Part shown: piece after piece, positions 1-6,840 of the stretch | How the letters are laid out: each line of letters begins with the position of its first letter | Position numbering within the stretch: the first letter of the stretch is position 1 | Assembly (NCBI GenBank): GCA_018644785.1 | Contig: JABGPV010000140.1 | Coordinates: 1-13,406 of the forward strand | From: Deltaproteobacteria bacterium | GTDB taxonomy: Bacteria > Desulfobacterota > DSM-4660 > Desulfatiglandales > Desulfatiglandaceae | Direction: 5' to 3' | DNA length: 13,406 bases | The notes under the pieces: model-generated | Databases searched by the model: none | Told to the model about the DNA's origin: nothing | Seen by the model: the letters and a program-made list of their open reading frames with translations, nothing else | Program-made: the position numbers and the translations under genes

Positions 1-2
1 CC

Positions 3-1016
3 ACCCTGATTGACGAGTCCGGCAATGCGGTATTCACCCTGGGTCCCGGGGAGTGTGTGTCCCCCACCATTGAGGAAGGGCTTTACACCCTAAGCTTCAC
101 CCACGACGGCACCGGCGGACCGGCCACCTTTGTCCTGGAGCCGGCATCCGGCGAAACGGAGGTTTCAGCAAACTATAGCCAAAAAGATCTAGACCAGCTC
201 AAAAACACCAACCAATGCCCGAGATGCGACTTGCGCAGGGCGGATCTGCGCAGGGCGGATCTGAGCGAGGCGAATCTGCGCGGGGCGGATCTGCGCTGGG
301 CGAATCTGAGCGGGGCGAATCTGAGCGGGGCGAATCTGATATATTCGAAGCTGGGCGGGGCGAACCTGAGCGGGGCGAATCTGAGCGAGGCGAATCTGAG
401 CGGGGCGCGTCTGAGCAAGACGGATCTGAGCGAGGCGAATCTGAGCGGGGCGAATCTGACCAATGCGTTTCTGTACAAGGCGAATCTGAGCGGAGCGAAT
501 CTGTACAAGGCGAATCTGAGCGGGGCGAGGCTGTACAAGGCGAATCTGAGCGGAGCGATTCTGAGCGAGGCGAATCTGAGCGAGGCGGATCTGCTCAGGG
601 CGAACCTGAGCGGGGCGAATCTGAGCGGGGCGAATCTGCGCGGGGCGGATCTGCGCTGGGCGAATCTGAGCGGGGCGGATCTGAGCGGGGCGGATCTGAG
701 CGGGGTGAGGCTGATCGGAGCGAATCTGAGCGGGGCGGATCTGAGCGGGGTGATGAGTTATGATAGGTCAGTATCACGCTATGACTACATCACGGTGGAT
801 CTGCGCAGGGCAAATCTGAGCGGGGCGAATCTGAGCGAGGCGGTTCTGGACTTTGTTGATCTGAGCGAGGCGAATCTGAGCGGGGCGAATCTGACCAATG
901 CGTTTCTGAGCGGGGCGAACCTGACCGGGGCGGTTCTGAGCGGGGCGCTGTGGGTAGACGGTAGTCGATGCGGGCAAGGGTCTGTCGGTAGGTGCGTCCC
1001 TATCCGACCAAATTAA
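3..1016 (+). CDS. Pentapeptide-repeat protein, 5'-truncated by the window edge
   Basis: The frame is open from base 3 to the TAA at 1014-1016, with no stop before the GTG at 57, so the real start is probably upstream of the window. About 55-60 visible residues form a non-repetitive, beta-rich leader. A Cys-Pro-x-Cys-Asp-Leu junction follows, as is common where such leaders meet the repeats. Then come roughly 45 A(D/N)LSG-type pentapeptides in two blocks, separated by a Tyr/Arg/Ser-rich insert encoded at about 750-796. The end (WVDGSRCGQGSVGRC) resembles the usual C-terminal cap of these proteins. Pentapeptide repeats fold into a right-handed quadrilateral beta-helix. Some family members mimic DNA and bind gyrase, but most have no known role, and nothing here points to a specific one. 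No signal peptide can be assessed because the N-terminus is missing. The family call is sure; the function is unknown. Confidence 0.93.
   Translation, partial: TLIDESGNAVFTLGPGECVSPTIEEGLYTLSFTHDGTGGPATFVLEPASGETEVSANYSQKDLDQLKNTNQCPRCDLRRADLRRADLSEANLRGADLRWANLSGANLSGANLIYSKLGGANLSGANLSEANLSGARLSKTDLSEANLSGANLTNAFLYKANLSGANLYKANLSGARLYKANLSGAILSEANLSEADLLRANLSGANLSGANLRGADLRWANLSGADLSGADLSGVRLIGANLSGADLSGVMSYDRSVSRYDYITVDLRRANLSGANLSEAVLDFVDLSEANLSGANLTNAFLSGANLTGAVLSGALWVDGSRCGQGSVGRCVPIRPN
229..950 (+). repeat. Degenerate 15-bp tandem repeat array coding for pentapeptides
   Basis: The unit resembles CTGAGCGGGGCGAAT and is repeated dozens of times, with one break at about 750-796. Long identical stretches occur inside the array. 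A 45-bp segment at 271-315 recurs at 631-675 (offset 360 = 24 units), and a 51-bp segment at 423-473 recurs at 858-908 (offset 435 = 29 units). All offsets are whole multiples of 15, so the reading frame is kept. This is a coding repeat, not a CRISPR or a noncoding satellite. Confidence 0.9.
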
Positions 1017-1118
1017 TCCATTCGATTCCGCAGTCTTGTGTCTCCTGTGCGTTATGCCCTTCTGAGGAGCATCTGCTCTTTGCCGTCCTCAGTGGATCAT
1101 TTAGCGTCATAAAAGGCA

Positions 1119-1355
1119 CGGGAGATCGATTACACTTGCACGATCCCGGTCTGGCATGCGGGCATGATCGGGAAGCACCTCTTAGAGGAGGTTGAGAAGC
1201 TCCGGCCGGGAGCAAAGCTCGTGTTTATGTCGGGATATACGGTTAATGTTATTGCACACCAGGGGGGTGACGGATAAGGGGTCCATTTTATCCAGGAACC
1301 CTTTTCAGTACAGCGCATGACCCTAAAGGCCGGTGAGGCATTGGACAAAGGTTGA
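1119..1355 (+). pseudogene. Decayed C-terminal receiver domain of a hybrid histidine kinase or response regulator
   Basis: Read in the frame of base 1221, this stretch gives LRPGAKLVFMSGYT followed by NVIAHQG, an in-frame TAA at 1275-1277, then GVHFIQEPFSV and a closing TGA at 1353-1355. The order is that of a receiver (REC) domain: the helix before beta-4, the strand with the conserved FMSGYT, and the (K/E)PF segment at beta-5. The lysine of the usual KPF is Glu here. Upstream, IDYTCT and HAGMIGK line up with the region that normally holds the phosphoacceptor Asp and MPGM(S/N)GK, but the Asp is lost and the local spacing is off by one residue. No start codon, kinase domain or ribosome binding site precedes it. 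The internal stop and lost key residues support a dead fragment. The family call comes from recognising the motif by eye. Confidence 0.72.
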
Positions 1356-2000
1356 AAGATGGCTAATCCTTCATTTTGTTTATCATGGTTGAGTGACTGC
1401 CCTTGCAAAACTTGATTTGGTAAGGTCGCATAAACATAAGACGGTTGAACCAAAACAAAACCCTACGATACTCATGGTGGCGATCCTCCAGACGGAAGAG
1501 TTCCTATAACCTTCCGTCAAGTAATTTTTATCCCACAGAACGATACCTCTGGCAGCCTTCCGTTGTGAGGGTGTCCTCGGCTCACCAAGCGGTTATCAAA
1601 CCCGACAACGAAGCTTTTCCAATATTGGGCGGTCATACCAGATATTGTGGTTCCCATATTCTTAACGAAACCGGGTATATCTCCAACATACATCAGGCAG
1701 CTACCGGGTTGACATATGAGCCACATAGACCAGCCCCAGCCTTTTAGAAATGCGCTCTCTAGTTCCATCAGAGGGCGCTACATATTGTGGTCACCTCCCC
1801 GGTGGACAGCCGCCACATGATGGAATTGTATTATCTTACCGTTAGGCCTGGGATCCGGAGACCTGAAAAAACGGCTGTTTAGCGCGCATTTTTTTGATTC
1901 AGTCTGGGGAAGGATGTTGATTCCAATCTTCCGTTTGAAATCTGAAACCACGCCCACAAATCATCGCCCTTGACCCTCCCTGAATAAGACGCCACCTCAG
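1356..2000. other. Intergenic stretch without an intact gene
   Basis: No frame here combines length, start and a recognisable family. The stretch holds a perfect 8-bp inverted repeat (GACGGAAG at 1491-1498 with CTTCCGTC at 1511-1518, followed by a short T-rich run). It also holds a 9-bp stem with one G-T pair (1752-1760 with 1770-1778), a run of seven T at about 1890-1896, and the broken minus-strand frame listed separately. Together with the receiver remnant just before it, the region looks like a zone of gene decay between the pentapeptide gene and the regulator. Confidence 0.6.
1517..1783 (-). pseudogene. Unrecognised minus-strand reading frame with a stop at codon 2
   Basis: On the minus strand, GGGGAGGTGA (1791-1800) sits 7 bases before an ATG at 1783-1781, a textbook initiation geometry. 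The next codon is TAG (1780-1778). The same frame then stays open for over 80 codons to a stop at 1517. The next in-frame ATG (1768) lies too far from the ribosome binding site. The downstream peptide is Trp-, Gly- and Met-rich near its start (GWGWSMWLICQ) and ends about 80 residues on. I do not recognise a family. It may be a fragment of a membrane or transport protein whose gene was inactivated, or a chance open frame with a chance ribosome binding site. Confidence 0.3.
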
Positions 2001-3578
2001 TTAGCCATGGTTCATGGACGCCATGGCGGCTGGAGATTCTGGTGTTCGAATCGGCTTGGCCTCAATGCCTAATCTCTTCATCCTGTATTGAAGGGTGGAT
2101 CTGGGGATATCGAGCAAGCCGGCAGCGCCATATTTCCCCCCCACAACCCAACCGCATTTTTCCAGGGCGTCTTCAATGTGTTTTCTTTCCATCTCATCCT
2201 TTGTCAGGAATCCGCCGCCATGACTTTTTTCCGCAGGCTCCAATGGCTGCAAAAGCCTATGAATATCTCCCTCCGTGATCAAATTTCCTGCACGTTGAAT
2301 CATGATTCTTTCCACCAAATTTTCAAGTTCCCGAACATTGCCCGGCCAAGGGTACTGACAGAGCGCCTCGATGGCCGATGAGGAATAGCGTGTTTCGGGC
2401 TTTTGCAGCTTTTCCGAAAAGTTGGTTGTGAAGCACCTGACCAGGAGAGAGATATCTCCGATGCGGTCCCTCAGGGGGGGGATCTTCAGGTGTACGGTAT
2501 TGACGCGATAATAAAGATCTCTACGAAAGGTTCCGTCGCGTATCTTTAGGGGCAAATTCTGGTTTGTGGCAGCGATAATTCTGAAATTCACCGAGATGGG
2601 GGTGCTCTCCCCCACACGTTCAAAGGCCTTATCCTCCAGCACTTGAAGGAGTTTGGCCTGGCTTTGTACGGGCAGGTCGCCTATTTCGTCCAGGAACGCG
2701 GTGCCGCCATCGGCCATCTCAAAACGACCAATCCTCTGATTGCTGGCCCCGGTAAATGATCCTTTGGCGTGTCCGAAAAGTTCACTTTCGATGAGTGTGG
2801 GAACCAGAGCGGCACAATTCACCTTGACGAAAAGACGATCCTTGCGCCAGCTTAAGTTGTGTATGTAACGGGCTATGTGGTCCTTGCCCGTCCCTGTTTC
2901 GCCGCTGATCAGCACGCTGGTATCCGTATCCGCCACCAGATCCACATCGTGCATGAGGGCCACCATGGCGCCGCTGTTGTAATAAAATTTTTGATTCAAC
3001 CGATCCAGTCTTTCCAAAACATACCGTTTTTCTTTCTCAAGTTTTTCATTGATAAGCCTCAATTTGTCGTAGGACAGCATGTTGTCAATGGCAATGGTGA
3101 TTTGAACGGATAGTTCCTCAATGAATGCGCACAATTCCTCCAGGTTTTGAGGACAGGCTTTAAATGAGAAGTGAAGGGATCCAAGGATTTTCTCTCTGAT
3201 AATCAAAGGGAAGGCGAGGGTGGATCGCAGGCCCTCTTTCCACATGGATTCGGCTGTGGTCAATTGATCGACTTTAGACAGGTCTCTGATGATGACAGGC
3301 CTTCTCGATTCAATCACCATGCGAGCCACTGACCCTTTGGGCAAGGGCCTGCTGCTTTCACAGCTTATTCCGTCGGGCTTAATCCCTTCCGCAGTGGCAA
3401 AATAACTGAGTGAATTATTTTTGCGGTCATAGAGATGGATGCCGCAACGGTCATAGGGGAAAAGCTTCTTGAGTTCGATGGCCAAGGCCTTGAAGAGCCC
3501 CTCGCGAGTGTATTGGCTCAAAATAGCATTGTTGATTCTCAAAAAAGACAAATACTTTTTATATGAGTTCCAAGGCAT
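2001..3578 (-). CDS. GAF-domain sigma-54-dependent transcriptional activator, Fis/FhlA-like
   Basis: This is a 525-residue enhancer-binding protein that would use ATP to open sigma-54 promoters. The N-terminal part (about residues 20-165) has the pattern of a GAF ligand-sensing domain, and a charged helical linker follows to about 200. The AAA+ domain spans about 200-435: Walker A GETGTGKD at about 226, the sigma-54 contact loop GSFTGA (Ser for the usual Ala) at about 273, Walker B AFLDEIGD at about 294, and an FRRDLYYRVN segment. A Fis-type helix-turn-helix closes the protein at about 466-505. There is no receiver domain, so control is probably by a small molecule. I prefer the ATG at 3578 over the in-frame TTG at 3590, because GGAG lies 6 bases before the ATG and overlaps that TTG. 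It is divergent from the catabolic operon, whose promoter is of sigma-54 type, so it is the likely activator. Confidence 0.95.
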   Translation of the reverse strand: MPWNSYKKYLSFLRINNAILSQYTREGLFKALAIELKKLFPYDRCGIHLYDRKNNSLSYFATAEGIKPDGISCESSRPLPKGSVARMVIESRRPVIIRDLSKVDQLTTAESMWKEGLRSTLAFPLIIREKILGSLHFSFKACPQNLEELCAFIEELSVQITIAIDNMLSYDKLRLINEKLEKEKRYVLERLDRLNQKFYYNSGAMVALMHDVDLVADTDTSVLISGETGTGKDHIARYIHNLSWRKDRLFVKVNCAALVPTLIESELFGHAKGSFTGASNQRIGRFEMADGGTAFLDEIGDLPVQSQAKLLQVLEDKAFERVGESTPISVNFRIIAATNQNLPLKIRDGTFRRDLYYRVNTVHLKIPPLRDRIGDISLLVRCFTTNFSEKLQKPETRYSSSAIEALCQYPWPGNVRELENLVERIMIQRAGNLITEGDIHRLLQPLEPAEKSHGGGFLTKDEMERKHIEDALEKCGWVVGGKYGAAGLLDIPRSTLQYRMKRLGIEAKPIRTPESPAAMASMNHG

Positions 3579-3735
3579 TTTCGACTCCAATCTTATCTGT
3601 GGCGTTAGGGTGGGCTGAGGCAGGCAGAATTACTCAGTGTGATCACCATAAGCGATTTTCCGACAGGATTCAAACCAAATATTCGGCACTTGAGCCTAAA
3701 AATGGGCGCAGGAATTGGGCACGCTGAACCACTTC

Positions 3736-3750
3736 GTTTCTGTGTGAAAC
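3736..3750. promoter_or_regulatory. Candidate activator-binding inverted repeat upstream of the sigma-54 promoter
   Basis: GTTTC-TGTGT-GAAAC is a perfect 5-bp inverted repeat with a 5-base spacer. It lies about 70-85 bases before the expected transcription start, a normal place for an enhancer-binding protein site. Another short palindrome, GTGATCAC, lies farther upstream at 3639-3646. Neither is a known consensus, and the assignment rests only on symmetry and position. Confidence 0.3.
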
Positions 3751-3792
3751 AGTTTATCCGTTAATCCAATGTGTTACGTTTTTAGTGGATGG

Positions 3793-3808
3793 CGGCACGG
3801 GTATTGCT
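3793..3808 (+). promoter_or_regulatory. Sigma-54 (-24/-12) promoter of the CoA-transferase/TRAP/carboxylase operon
   Basis: CGGCACGGGTATTGCT matches the RpoN consensus TGGCACG-N4-TTGC(A/T) at every position but the first. The invariant GG (3794-3795) and GC (3806-3807) are separated by exactly 10 bases. Transcription would start near 3818-3820, leaving a leader of about 45 bases before the first gene. The gene for a sigma-54 activator lies immediately upstream in the opposite direction, which supports the site. Confidence 0.85.
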
Positions 3809-3862
3809 ATAAGCCTGTACTTAAGTCCAGTGCAATAACCTTTTCCAAATTAGGAGGGTCTG

Positions 3863-5092
3863 ATGGGAAAACATCTGGAGGGTGTAAGAGTTATAGACTT
3901 GACGGCGTATCTGTCGGGACCTTTTGTGAGTTTGAATCTGGCGGCTATGGGTGCGGAAGTGATTAAGGTTGAACGGCCCAAAATCGGCGACCCATGCCGG
4001 TGGAATCCACCATTCGCTGGCCCTGATGGTGTCGGGTACCGCAGTCGGAGTGACATCGACATGTCTCTTCTGTACTTGAAGCGAAATCGCGGCAAGAAAA
4101 GCATTTCCCTGAACATGAGAAACGAGAAGGGCAAGGAGATTCTTGAACGTCTGGTGGAAAAGGGAGATGTGGTTCTGGAGAACTTTGCACCGGGCAGTAT
4201 GGGCCGATTAGGCTTCAGCTATGAAAGACTGAAAAAGATCAATCCCCGGATTATCTACTGTTCTATTTCGGGCTATGGGCAAGATGGGCCGTATCGGGAG
4301 CGAACCGCCTTTGACCTTACGATCCAGGGGACCAGCGGCATCATGGGCGTCACCGGTTTTCCCGAAGGGCCTCCTACACGTTGCGGGGCCTGGGTGGGAG
4401 ACATGATCCCCGCCATGTACGGCCTTTCCGGCATTTTGGCTGCCCTCTATTCCCGCGAAAAAACAGGAAAGGGCGAAAGAATAGATATATCCATGCAAGA
4501 TTGCTGTTTTTCCATGATTATGGATGAAGCGCTTGACTTCCATCTCGAGCAGGGGATCCCCATGAGAACGGGAAACAGGAACCCCAGATTGGCGCCGTGG
4601 AACGCCTATCAGGCGAGGGATGGATACATCCTTATTTGCGTAGCCAACAATGTGCAATGGGAGGCCTTTGTGGACGCCGTGGGAAGAGAGGATCTGAAAG
4701 AAGATCCCAGGTTTCAGAATCAAGAAGGACGATCCAAAAACTCTGATGCAATAGAAAGAATTGTGAACGACTGGTTGAAGAGCTTAACCGTTGAAGAGGC
4801 TCTGAAACGCTTGCGAGAAAAGAGGGTAACGTGTGAATCCGTGTTTGAGATCGAGGATGTCCTCGATGACCCTCAACTGAAATCCCGCGGGATGATTCAG
4901 GAATTGGTTCATCCCAAAAGCGGTAAGACCGGCATAAAGAGCGCAGGATTTCCCGTCCATTTCACCGAGTCCGATGCGGGGCTCACGGAATCCGCCCCCT
5001 ACCCGGGCCAACACAACAAAGAGATTTATACAGGTCTATTGGGGATTTCGGAAGAGGACATGCTCAGGTTGCAGGACGAAGAGATCATTTGA
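3863..5092 (+). CDS. Family III (CaiB/BaiF) acyl-CoA transferase
   Basis: The 409-residue product has the length and signatures of family III CoA-transferases, which move CoA between carboxylates in the cytoplasm. Visible motifs are the N-terminal GVRVIDLTAYLSGP, AEVIKVERPKIGD (about 31-43), LNMRNEKGKEIL (about 83-94), the DVVLENFAPG segment and YCSISGYGQDGPY (about 132-144). Asp180 in WVGD aligns with the catalytic aspartate of formyl-CoA transferase. The KTGKGERIDISM segment and a C-terminal small domain follow. The start is fixed by AGGAGG 6 bases upstream. It is the first gene after the sigma-54 promoter. The CoA donor and acceptor cannot be read from the sequence. The context suggests activation of the TRAP-imported acid or of its carboxylated product. 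Confidence 0.95.
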   Translation: MGKHLEGVRVIDLTAYLSGPFVSLNLAAMGAEVIKVERPKIGDPCRWNPPFAGPDGVGYRSRSDIDMSLLYLKRNRGKKSISLNMRNEKGKEILERLVEKGDVVLENFAPGSMGRLGFSYERLKKINPRIIYCSISGYGQDGPYRERTAFDLTIQGTSGIMGVTGFPEGPPTRCGAWVGDMIPAMYGLSGILAALYSREKTGKGERIDISMQDCCFSMIMDEALDFHLEQGIPMRTGNRNPRLAPWNAYQARDGYILICVANNVQWEAFVDAVGREDLKEDPRFQNQEGRSKNSDAIERIVNDWLKSLTVEEALKRLREKRVTCESVFEIEDVLDDPQLKSRGMIQELVHPKSGKTGIKSAGFPVHFTESDAGLTESAPYPGQHNKEIYTGLLGISEEDMLRLQDEEII

Positions 5093-5103
5093 AAGGAGGT
5101 GAT
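5093..5103 (+). promoter_or_regulatory. Orphan full-length Shine-Dalgarno sequence
   Basis: AAGGAGGTGAT, complementary to the whole anti-Shine-Dalgarno tail of 16S rRNA, starts directly after the CoA-transferase stop. No start codon with a usable frame lies at normal spacing. The overlapping GTG opens only a seven-codon frame that ends in TGA. The next gene has its own GGGAGG about 70 bases further on. It may be a relic of a lost gene start, or it may hold ribosomes on the message between the first two genes. Confidence 0.35.
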
Positions 5104-5185
5104 AAACAAAGGGCGGATCTGATCGGGAAAAGGTCCAGGGTTTAAGTCGCTAATTTCCACTTTATTTCAAGGGAGGGGATCCATC

Positions 5186-6220
5186 ATGGTAAGAAAAAAG
5201 ATATGTTTGTTTTCGTTATTGGTTTCTTTAATTTTTTTTGGCGGGATCGTATTGCTCCATTCCAACGCGTTGGCTGAAAAACCAATCTTGATTAAATTCA
5301 ACTATGCAGGGCCCAAATCACCTCCAAGTATGCACCCGCTCAGCCAGGCCATCGGATATCTTGGCAAAAAACTTGAAGAAAATTCAAAAGGAAGATTCAA
5401 GGTGGAAATCTATTGGGGCGCATCCCTTTATAAAGACGACCCCACCCAGTATGCAGCGCTCAGATCCAATGTCATCCAGATGGCCGAAGTGAGCGGGGGT
5501 CGGCTGGGCGGAGAGATCCCCGAGACTTTCCTGATGGAGTTTCCGTTTATTTTCAGTGATATGAACCATGTTTACCGCTTTATGGATACCGAGGGGAAAA
5601 AGCTCTTTGAGCCCCTCTATCTCAAAAAAGGGTATAAACTCATGGGGCTCTGGCCATACGGTTTTCAGAATTTTGTCTGCAGCAAGGGATTTCTTGCGGA
5701 CCCAAAGGACTTCGTGGGAGTGAAACTGCGAATCAGACCGTCGAAAATTGTGGCGGCCCAGATGGAAGCATTGGGCGCCAGCGCTCAGCCCATACCCTAC
5801 ATGGAGACCTACAATGCCCTTCAGCTGAAGACAGTGGACGGGGCCGAGTGCCCGCTTGCGGTTATTCAGGCGGTGAAATGGCACGAAACAGGTGATTTTA
5901 TCACCATCTCCAGGCATAGTCTCCTCTTTGCGGCCATCATCGTCAATCCCAAATTTTATAATGGCCTGCCGAAAGACCTGCAAAAAGTCTTTGATGACTC
6001 TTTCGCGGAAGCAACCAAATTTGAACACGACGTTCAGGAAAATATTGAGTACAAAATGCCCTGGATCATGATGTCGGAGCGACCGGCGCTCCAATTTAAA
6101 TGGTTGACCGAAAAAGAGAGGGAGGCTCTCAAGGAAAAGACCAAACCGGTCCAGAAAAAATTTGGAAAGAAAATACCTCAGAAATTTTTTGAGGCAATTG
6201 AGGTCACCCGTACCCAATAA
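5186..6220 (+). CDS. dctP: TRAP transporter substrate-binding protein, DctP family
   Basis: The 344-residue periplasmic binding protein begins with a Sec signal peptide: Lys/Arg at 3-5, a hydrophobic core at about 7-24, and a likely cut after ALA at 28-30. There is no lipobox. The mature part shows the DctP pattern: LGKKLEENSKGRFKVEIYWG, FLMEFPFIF, then FVGVKLRIRPS with Arg184 at the position of the arginine that clamps the ligand carboxylate in most DctP proteins. EALGASAQPIPYMETYNALQ and TVDGAE follow. The ligand is therefore probably a carboxylate, but its identity cannot be read from the sequence. GGGAGG lies upstream of the ATG. dctQ and dctM follow directly, giving a complete three-part, sodium- or proton-coupled importer. 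Confidence 0.95.
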   Translation: MVRKKICLFSLLVSLIFFGGIVLLHSNALAEKPILIKFNYAGPKSPPSMHPLSQAIGYLGKKLEENSKGRFKVEIYWGASLYKDDPTQYAALRSNVIQMAEVSGGRLGGEIPETFLMEFPFIFSDMNHVYRFMDTEGKKLFEPLYLKKGYKLMGLWPYGFQNFVCSKGFLADPKDFVGVKLRIRPSKIVAAQMEALGASAQPIPYMETYNALQLKTVDGAECPLAVIQAVKWHETGDFITISRHSLLFAAIIVNPKFYNGLPKDLQKVFDDSFAEATKFEHDVQENIEYKMPWIMMSERPALQFKWLTEKEREALKEKTKPVQKKFGKKIPQKFFEAIEVTRTQ

Positions 6221-6239
6221 AGAGAAATCGTATTTTCTT

Positions 6240-6266
6240 CCGATCAGGCCCTTTCGGTCTGATCGG
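6240..6266 (+). other. Intercistronic hairpin between dctP and dctQ
   Basis: CCGATCAG (6240-6247) pairs perfectly with CTGATCGG (6259-6266). The helix can continue through a G-T and two more pairs around a CTTTC loop. No T-run follows, and a GGAGG overlaps its 3' edge, so it is not a classical terminator. Such hairpins after binding-protein genes often protect the upstream message and give excess binding protein over permease; this role is inferred here. Confidence 0.5.
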
Positions 6267-6277
6267 GAGGAAAATTG

Positions 6278-6289
6278 ATGCCGAGTTGA
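6278..6289 (+). other. Three-codon leader frame (Met-Pro-Ser-stop) before dctQ
   Basis: GGAGG at 6266-6270 is ideally spaced (7 bases) for ATG 6278, which opens only ATG-CCG-AGT-TGA. The dctQ ATG at 6293 follows the TGA after three bases and lies 22 bases from the GGAGG. A TGA is in frame just upstream of dctQ, so no earlier dctQ start exists. dctQ may be translated by re-initiation after this minimal frame. Confidence 0.4.
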
Positions 6290-6292
6290 CAG

Positions 6293-6796
6293 ATGAAAAT
6301 AGGCAGCGCTATTTACGTGTTTGAGAAATGGGCCACCATTGTACTCCTTGCCTTTACGGTGACCCTCAGTTTTATTCAAGTGATCCTGAGGTATTTTTTT
6401 AACGCCGGTTTTGCGTGGGTTCCCGAGATCGTCGTATTCGCCTTTATCAGCATGACGCTTTTGGGCGCCAGCACGGGCATCCGAAACGGGGTACATATCG
6501 GTGTAGACGTCATCGTTAAGCTTCTGCCCCCTAAATTGCAGAAATTCTCCGATATTTTCACCCAGTCATGCGGGGCGGCGCTCTTCCTTTTCATGAGCTA
6601 TCTCACCTATAAATTCGTTATGTATTTTAGAGAGATGGGACAACTTTCCATCATCACGGAAATTCCCATTTGGCTGATGATCTCTTATATGCCCGTGGCC
6701 TTTCTCTTTATGGCGTTCCACTATACGGAACTCCTGTGTGAGGCATGTCGGAAAGACAAAGACGATTTCGTGTCACTCAAGAAAGAACATATTTAA
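6293..6796 (+). CDS. dctQ: TRAP transporter small permease, DctQ family
   Basis: The 167-residue membrane protein has four predicted hydrophobic segments at about 12-30, 43-62, 88-108 and 126-148, as expected for DctQ. The signature region VILRYFF, WVPEIVVFAF and GIRNGVHIGVDV (the conserved Arg-Asn-Gly-x-His-Ile stretch) is present. It joins DctM to form the transport unit that receives substrate from the binding protein. The start at 6293 is forced by the in-frame stop at 6287-6289. The hydrophilic, Lys-rich C-terminus is typical. The gap to dctM is 44 bases. Confidence 0.93.
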   Translation: MKIGSAIYVFEKWATIVLLAFTVTLSFIQVILRYFFNAGFAWVPEIVVFAFISMTLLGASTGIRNGVHIGVDVIVKLLPPKLQKFSDIFTQSCGAALFLFMSYLTYKFVMYFREMGQLSIITEIPIWLMISYMPVAFLFMAFHYTELLCEACRKDKDDFVSLKKEHI

Positions 6797-6840
6797 GGCA
6801 TGGTACAATACCAAGATGCTCTTTTGAGGTAGTCCGATTC

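Noticed and set aside
229..950. Regular short repeats resembling a CRISPR array
   Set aside because: There are no unique spacers. The units are contiguous 15-mers that keep a pentapeptide frame.
173..977. Several open frames on both strands within the pentapeptide array, some over 120 codons
   Set aside because: They are by-products of the 15-bp repeat, which lacks stops in several frames. They have repetitive Ser/Glu/Gly/Arg or Arg/Phe/Ala/Leu content and no ribosome binding sites.
1062..1092. Perfect 7-bp inverted repeat CTGAGGA/TCCTCAG after the pentapeptide gene as a terminator
   Set aside because: It has a 17-base loop and no T-run after the stem, so it is not convincing as an intrinsic terminator.
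1383..1475. 30-codon minus-strand frame with GGAGG 9 bases before its ATG and a hydrophobic start
   Set aside because: The size and the surrounding decayed sequence make chance likely, and no family is recognised. It would need conservation to be believed.
3576..3590. TTG at 3590 as start of the sigma-54 activator
   Set aside because: The TTG overlaps the GGAG that is correctly spaced for the ATG at 3578.
5384..6496. Minus-strand open frame of 370 codons opposite dctP and dctQ
   Set aside because: It is the antisense of two clearly coding genes. The peptide is His/Phe/Arg-rich with no family features.
6745..6840. Longer N-terminus for DctM starting inside dctQ
   Set aside because: The added residues are charged, encoded by the overlapping dctQ sequence in another frame, and not part of the DctM family.
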